DNA of 14,956 nt from Methanosarcinaceae archaeon (GTDB lineage: Archaea > Halobacteriota > Methanosarcinia > Methanosarcinales > Methanosarcinaceae): NCBI GenBank assembly GCA_030655675.1, contig JAUSPM010000035.1, positions 1 to 14,956 on the forward strand. Reading direction: 5' to 3'. Both the position numbers and the translations under genes were made by a program. Positions 14,301 to 14,956 of this stretch are shown here, piece by piece (within the stretch, counting starts at the first letter, position 1; every line of letters starts with the position of its first letter). The notes beneath the pieces are model-generated. The model made no database searches and was not told where the DNA came from. It saw only the letters and a list, made by a program, of their open reading frames with translations.

Positions 14301-14539
14301 GTATTTGTTTAGCGGGTCTAAAGTTGTATTGTAGCGTTGCAGATTAATGAGTTGGAAAATAAAAACGACGCCACCATCCGCGCGTAGTGCGGCACCGTCC
14401 TTCACCACTGCCCTGAATACACATCGAAGTTTCAATCGTTGTCAACACATTTGCTTTTATATGTATTGCCCTAAATAGAAACTGCGTATTTTGCGAATGC
14501 GAACGGATGGTAGGTATGGAACATGCCGCCTGCGGCGGA
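14301..14539 (+). repeat. Dispersed ~240-bp repeat, copy B
   Basis: Same orientation and length as copy A (7696-7933). The internal hairpin is CCGCGC-GTA-GTGCGG (14378-14392), where a G.U replaces a G-C of copy A and an outer pair is gained. It ends in CCGCC-TGC-GGCGG (14527-14539). Confidence 0.75.
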
Positions 14540-14610
14540 GTTGCTGCATGGGGTTTTAGGTATTTGAAATGTGCACTGACATTTATATCAAATAAACAAA
14601 TACGAAAATT

Positions 14611-14766
14611 GTATTTGTATATCTGGTGCAACGTCGTGGTGCCGAATGTTTAATGAGTCCATGATAAAAACGATTCTACCACCCGCGTGCAGCGCGGCGT
14701 TGCCCTACATACACATCGAATATTCAATCGCTGCCAGCGCATTCTACAATTTTTAATGGTATATGT
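14611..14766 (+). repeat. Dispersed repeat, truncated copy C
   Basis: Aligns with the first ~165 bases of copy B at lower identity, with about 12 bases missing after the GC hairpin. The hairpin is kept as CCGCGT-GCA-GCGCGG (14683-14697) although arm and loop bases differ. It begins within a CAAATAC/GTATTTG inverted repeat (14597-14617). Confidence 0.6.
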
Positions 14767-14775
14767 TTTATAATC

Positions 14776-14822
14776 ATATAGTTCGAGTTATACTACTCCG
14801 CAAGTATAATTTAGAACTATAT
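14776..14822. repeat. Long hairpin with G.U pairs, possible RNA element
   Basis: ATATAGTTC (14776-14784) pairs with GAACTATAT (14814-14822). GAG (14785-14787) faces TTT (14810-14812) as G.U, A-U, G.U, and TTATACT (14788-14794) pairs with AGTATAA (14803-14809). That is a stem of 19 pairs with one bulged A and an 8-nt loop ACTCCGCA. Confidence 0.6.
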
Positions 14823-14828
14823 TTGACA

Positions 14829-14880
14829 GCCACAGAGTACACAGGGGGAATGTTGTTACGTTCTCTGTGCGCTCTGTGGC
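14829..14880. repeat. Long CACAG-type inverted repeat
   Basis: GCCACAGAG (14829-14837) pairs with CTCTGTGGC (14872-14880). After one wobble and one mismatch, CACAG (14840-14844) pairs with CTGTG (14865-14869), and more G.U pairs are possible inward. The arms also contain the direct repeat ACAG. Confidence 0.6.
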
Positions 14881-14901
14881 AGAAAGTCACAAAAAGTAGA
14901 T

Positions 14902-14917
14902 ATTGATTTGTATCAAT
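14902..14917. repeat. Short perfect hairpin ATTGAT/ATCAAT
   Basis: Six-base arms with a TTGT loop. It is the third hairpin in a row after those at 14776-14822 and 14829-14880. Confidence 0.4.
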
Positions 14918-14956
14918 CGACCGAATGAAGATTTTTCACTTACACTTTTTGCTAAC

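Larger units (their letters stand above)
14257..14956. other. 700-bp gene-free region with repeats and hairpins
   Basis: No credible gene. Minus-strand open frames (14253-14435, 14344-14631) run through the repeat copies in registers not conserved between copies. The region holds repeat copies B and C and three consecutive hairpins to the window edge, each listed separately. Confidence 0.6.

Noticed and set aside
14344..14631. 95-aa minus-strand open frame through repeat copy B
   Set aside because: The frame is not preserved in copies A or C, has no ribosome site, and gives a low-complexity product typical of antisense reading of noncoding DNA.

Overview
The window looks like chromosomal DNA of a mesophilic, fairly AT-rich archaeon, most likely a methanogen of the Methanosarcinales. 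The signs are archaeal class III (type IV pilin-like) N-termini, archaeal TATA boxes placed so close to start codons that transcripts would be leaderless or nearly so, an archaetidylinositol-phosphate-synthase-like enzyme of archaeal ether-lipid synthesis, a methanogen-type class II aldolase, and an archease/RtcB tRNA-ligation pair. The genus cannot be fixed from the sequence.

Layout. (1) 5-3645, plus strand: four consecutive secreted, pilin-like proteins with hydrophobic N-termini and many N-glycosylation sequons. The last two are paralogues and carry near-identical promoter elements. They are probably the minor-pilin end of an archaeal type IV pilus-like operon that begins left of the window. 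(2) 3689-4249, minus: a small multi-pass membrane protein, convergent with the pilins. (3) 4265-4812: a 550-bp AT-rich divergent region packed with inverted repeats, including a recurring TACTAC/GTAGTA motif. (4) 4813-5883, plus: a protein with an N-terminal ribbon-helix-helix-like DNA-binding segment and a large unrecognised C-terminal part. It is the natural candidate to bind the TACTAC repeats. (5) 5923-7011, minus: a zinc-ribbon plus class I methyltransferase protein. It shares a 48-bp divergent promoter with a small GATase/ThuA-like protein (7060-7632, plus).

(6) 7633-8772: an accessory, decaying region with one copy of a ~240-bp dispersed repeat, a UPF0175 antitoxin gene, and a truncated DUF3368/PIN toxin that overlaps the antitoxin end and is broken after 39 codons. 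(7) 8774-10515, minus: a two-gene ABC exporter. (8) 10757-10830, minus: tRNA-Thr(TGT). (9) 10904-14256, plus: class II aldolase, CDP-alcohol phosphatidyltransferase, archease and RtcB. (10) 14257-14956: gene-free. It holds two more copies of the dispersed repeat and then three hairpins in a row, one of them a G.U-containing ~19-bp stem that looks RNA-like.

The points most worth following up are the palindrome-rich control region with its adjacent RHH protein, the three-copy repeat whose GC-rich hairpin is kept by wobble-compatible changes, the hairpin cluster at the right end, and the broken UPF0175/DUF3368 toxin-antitoxin module.
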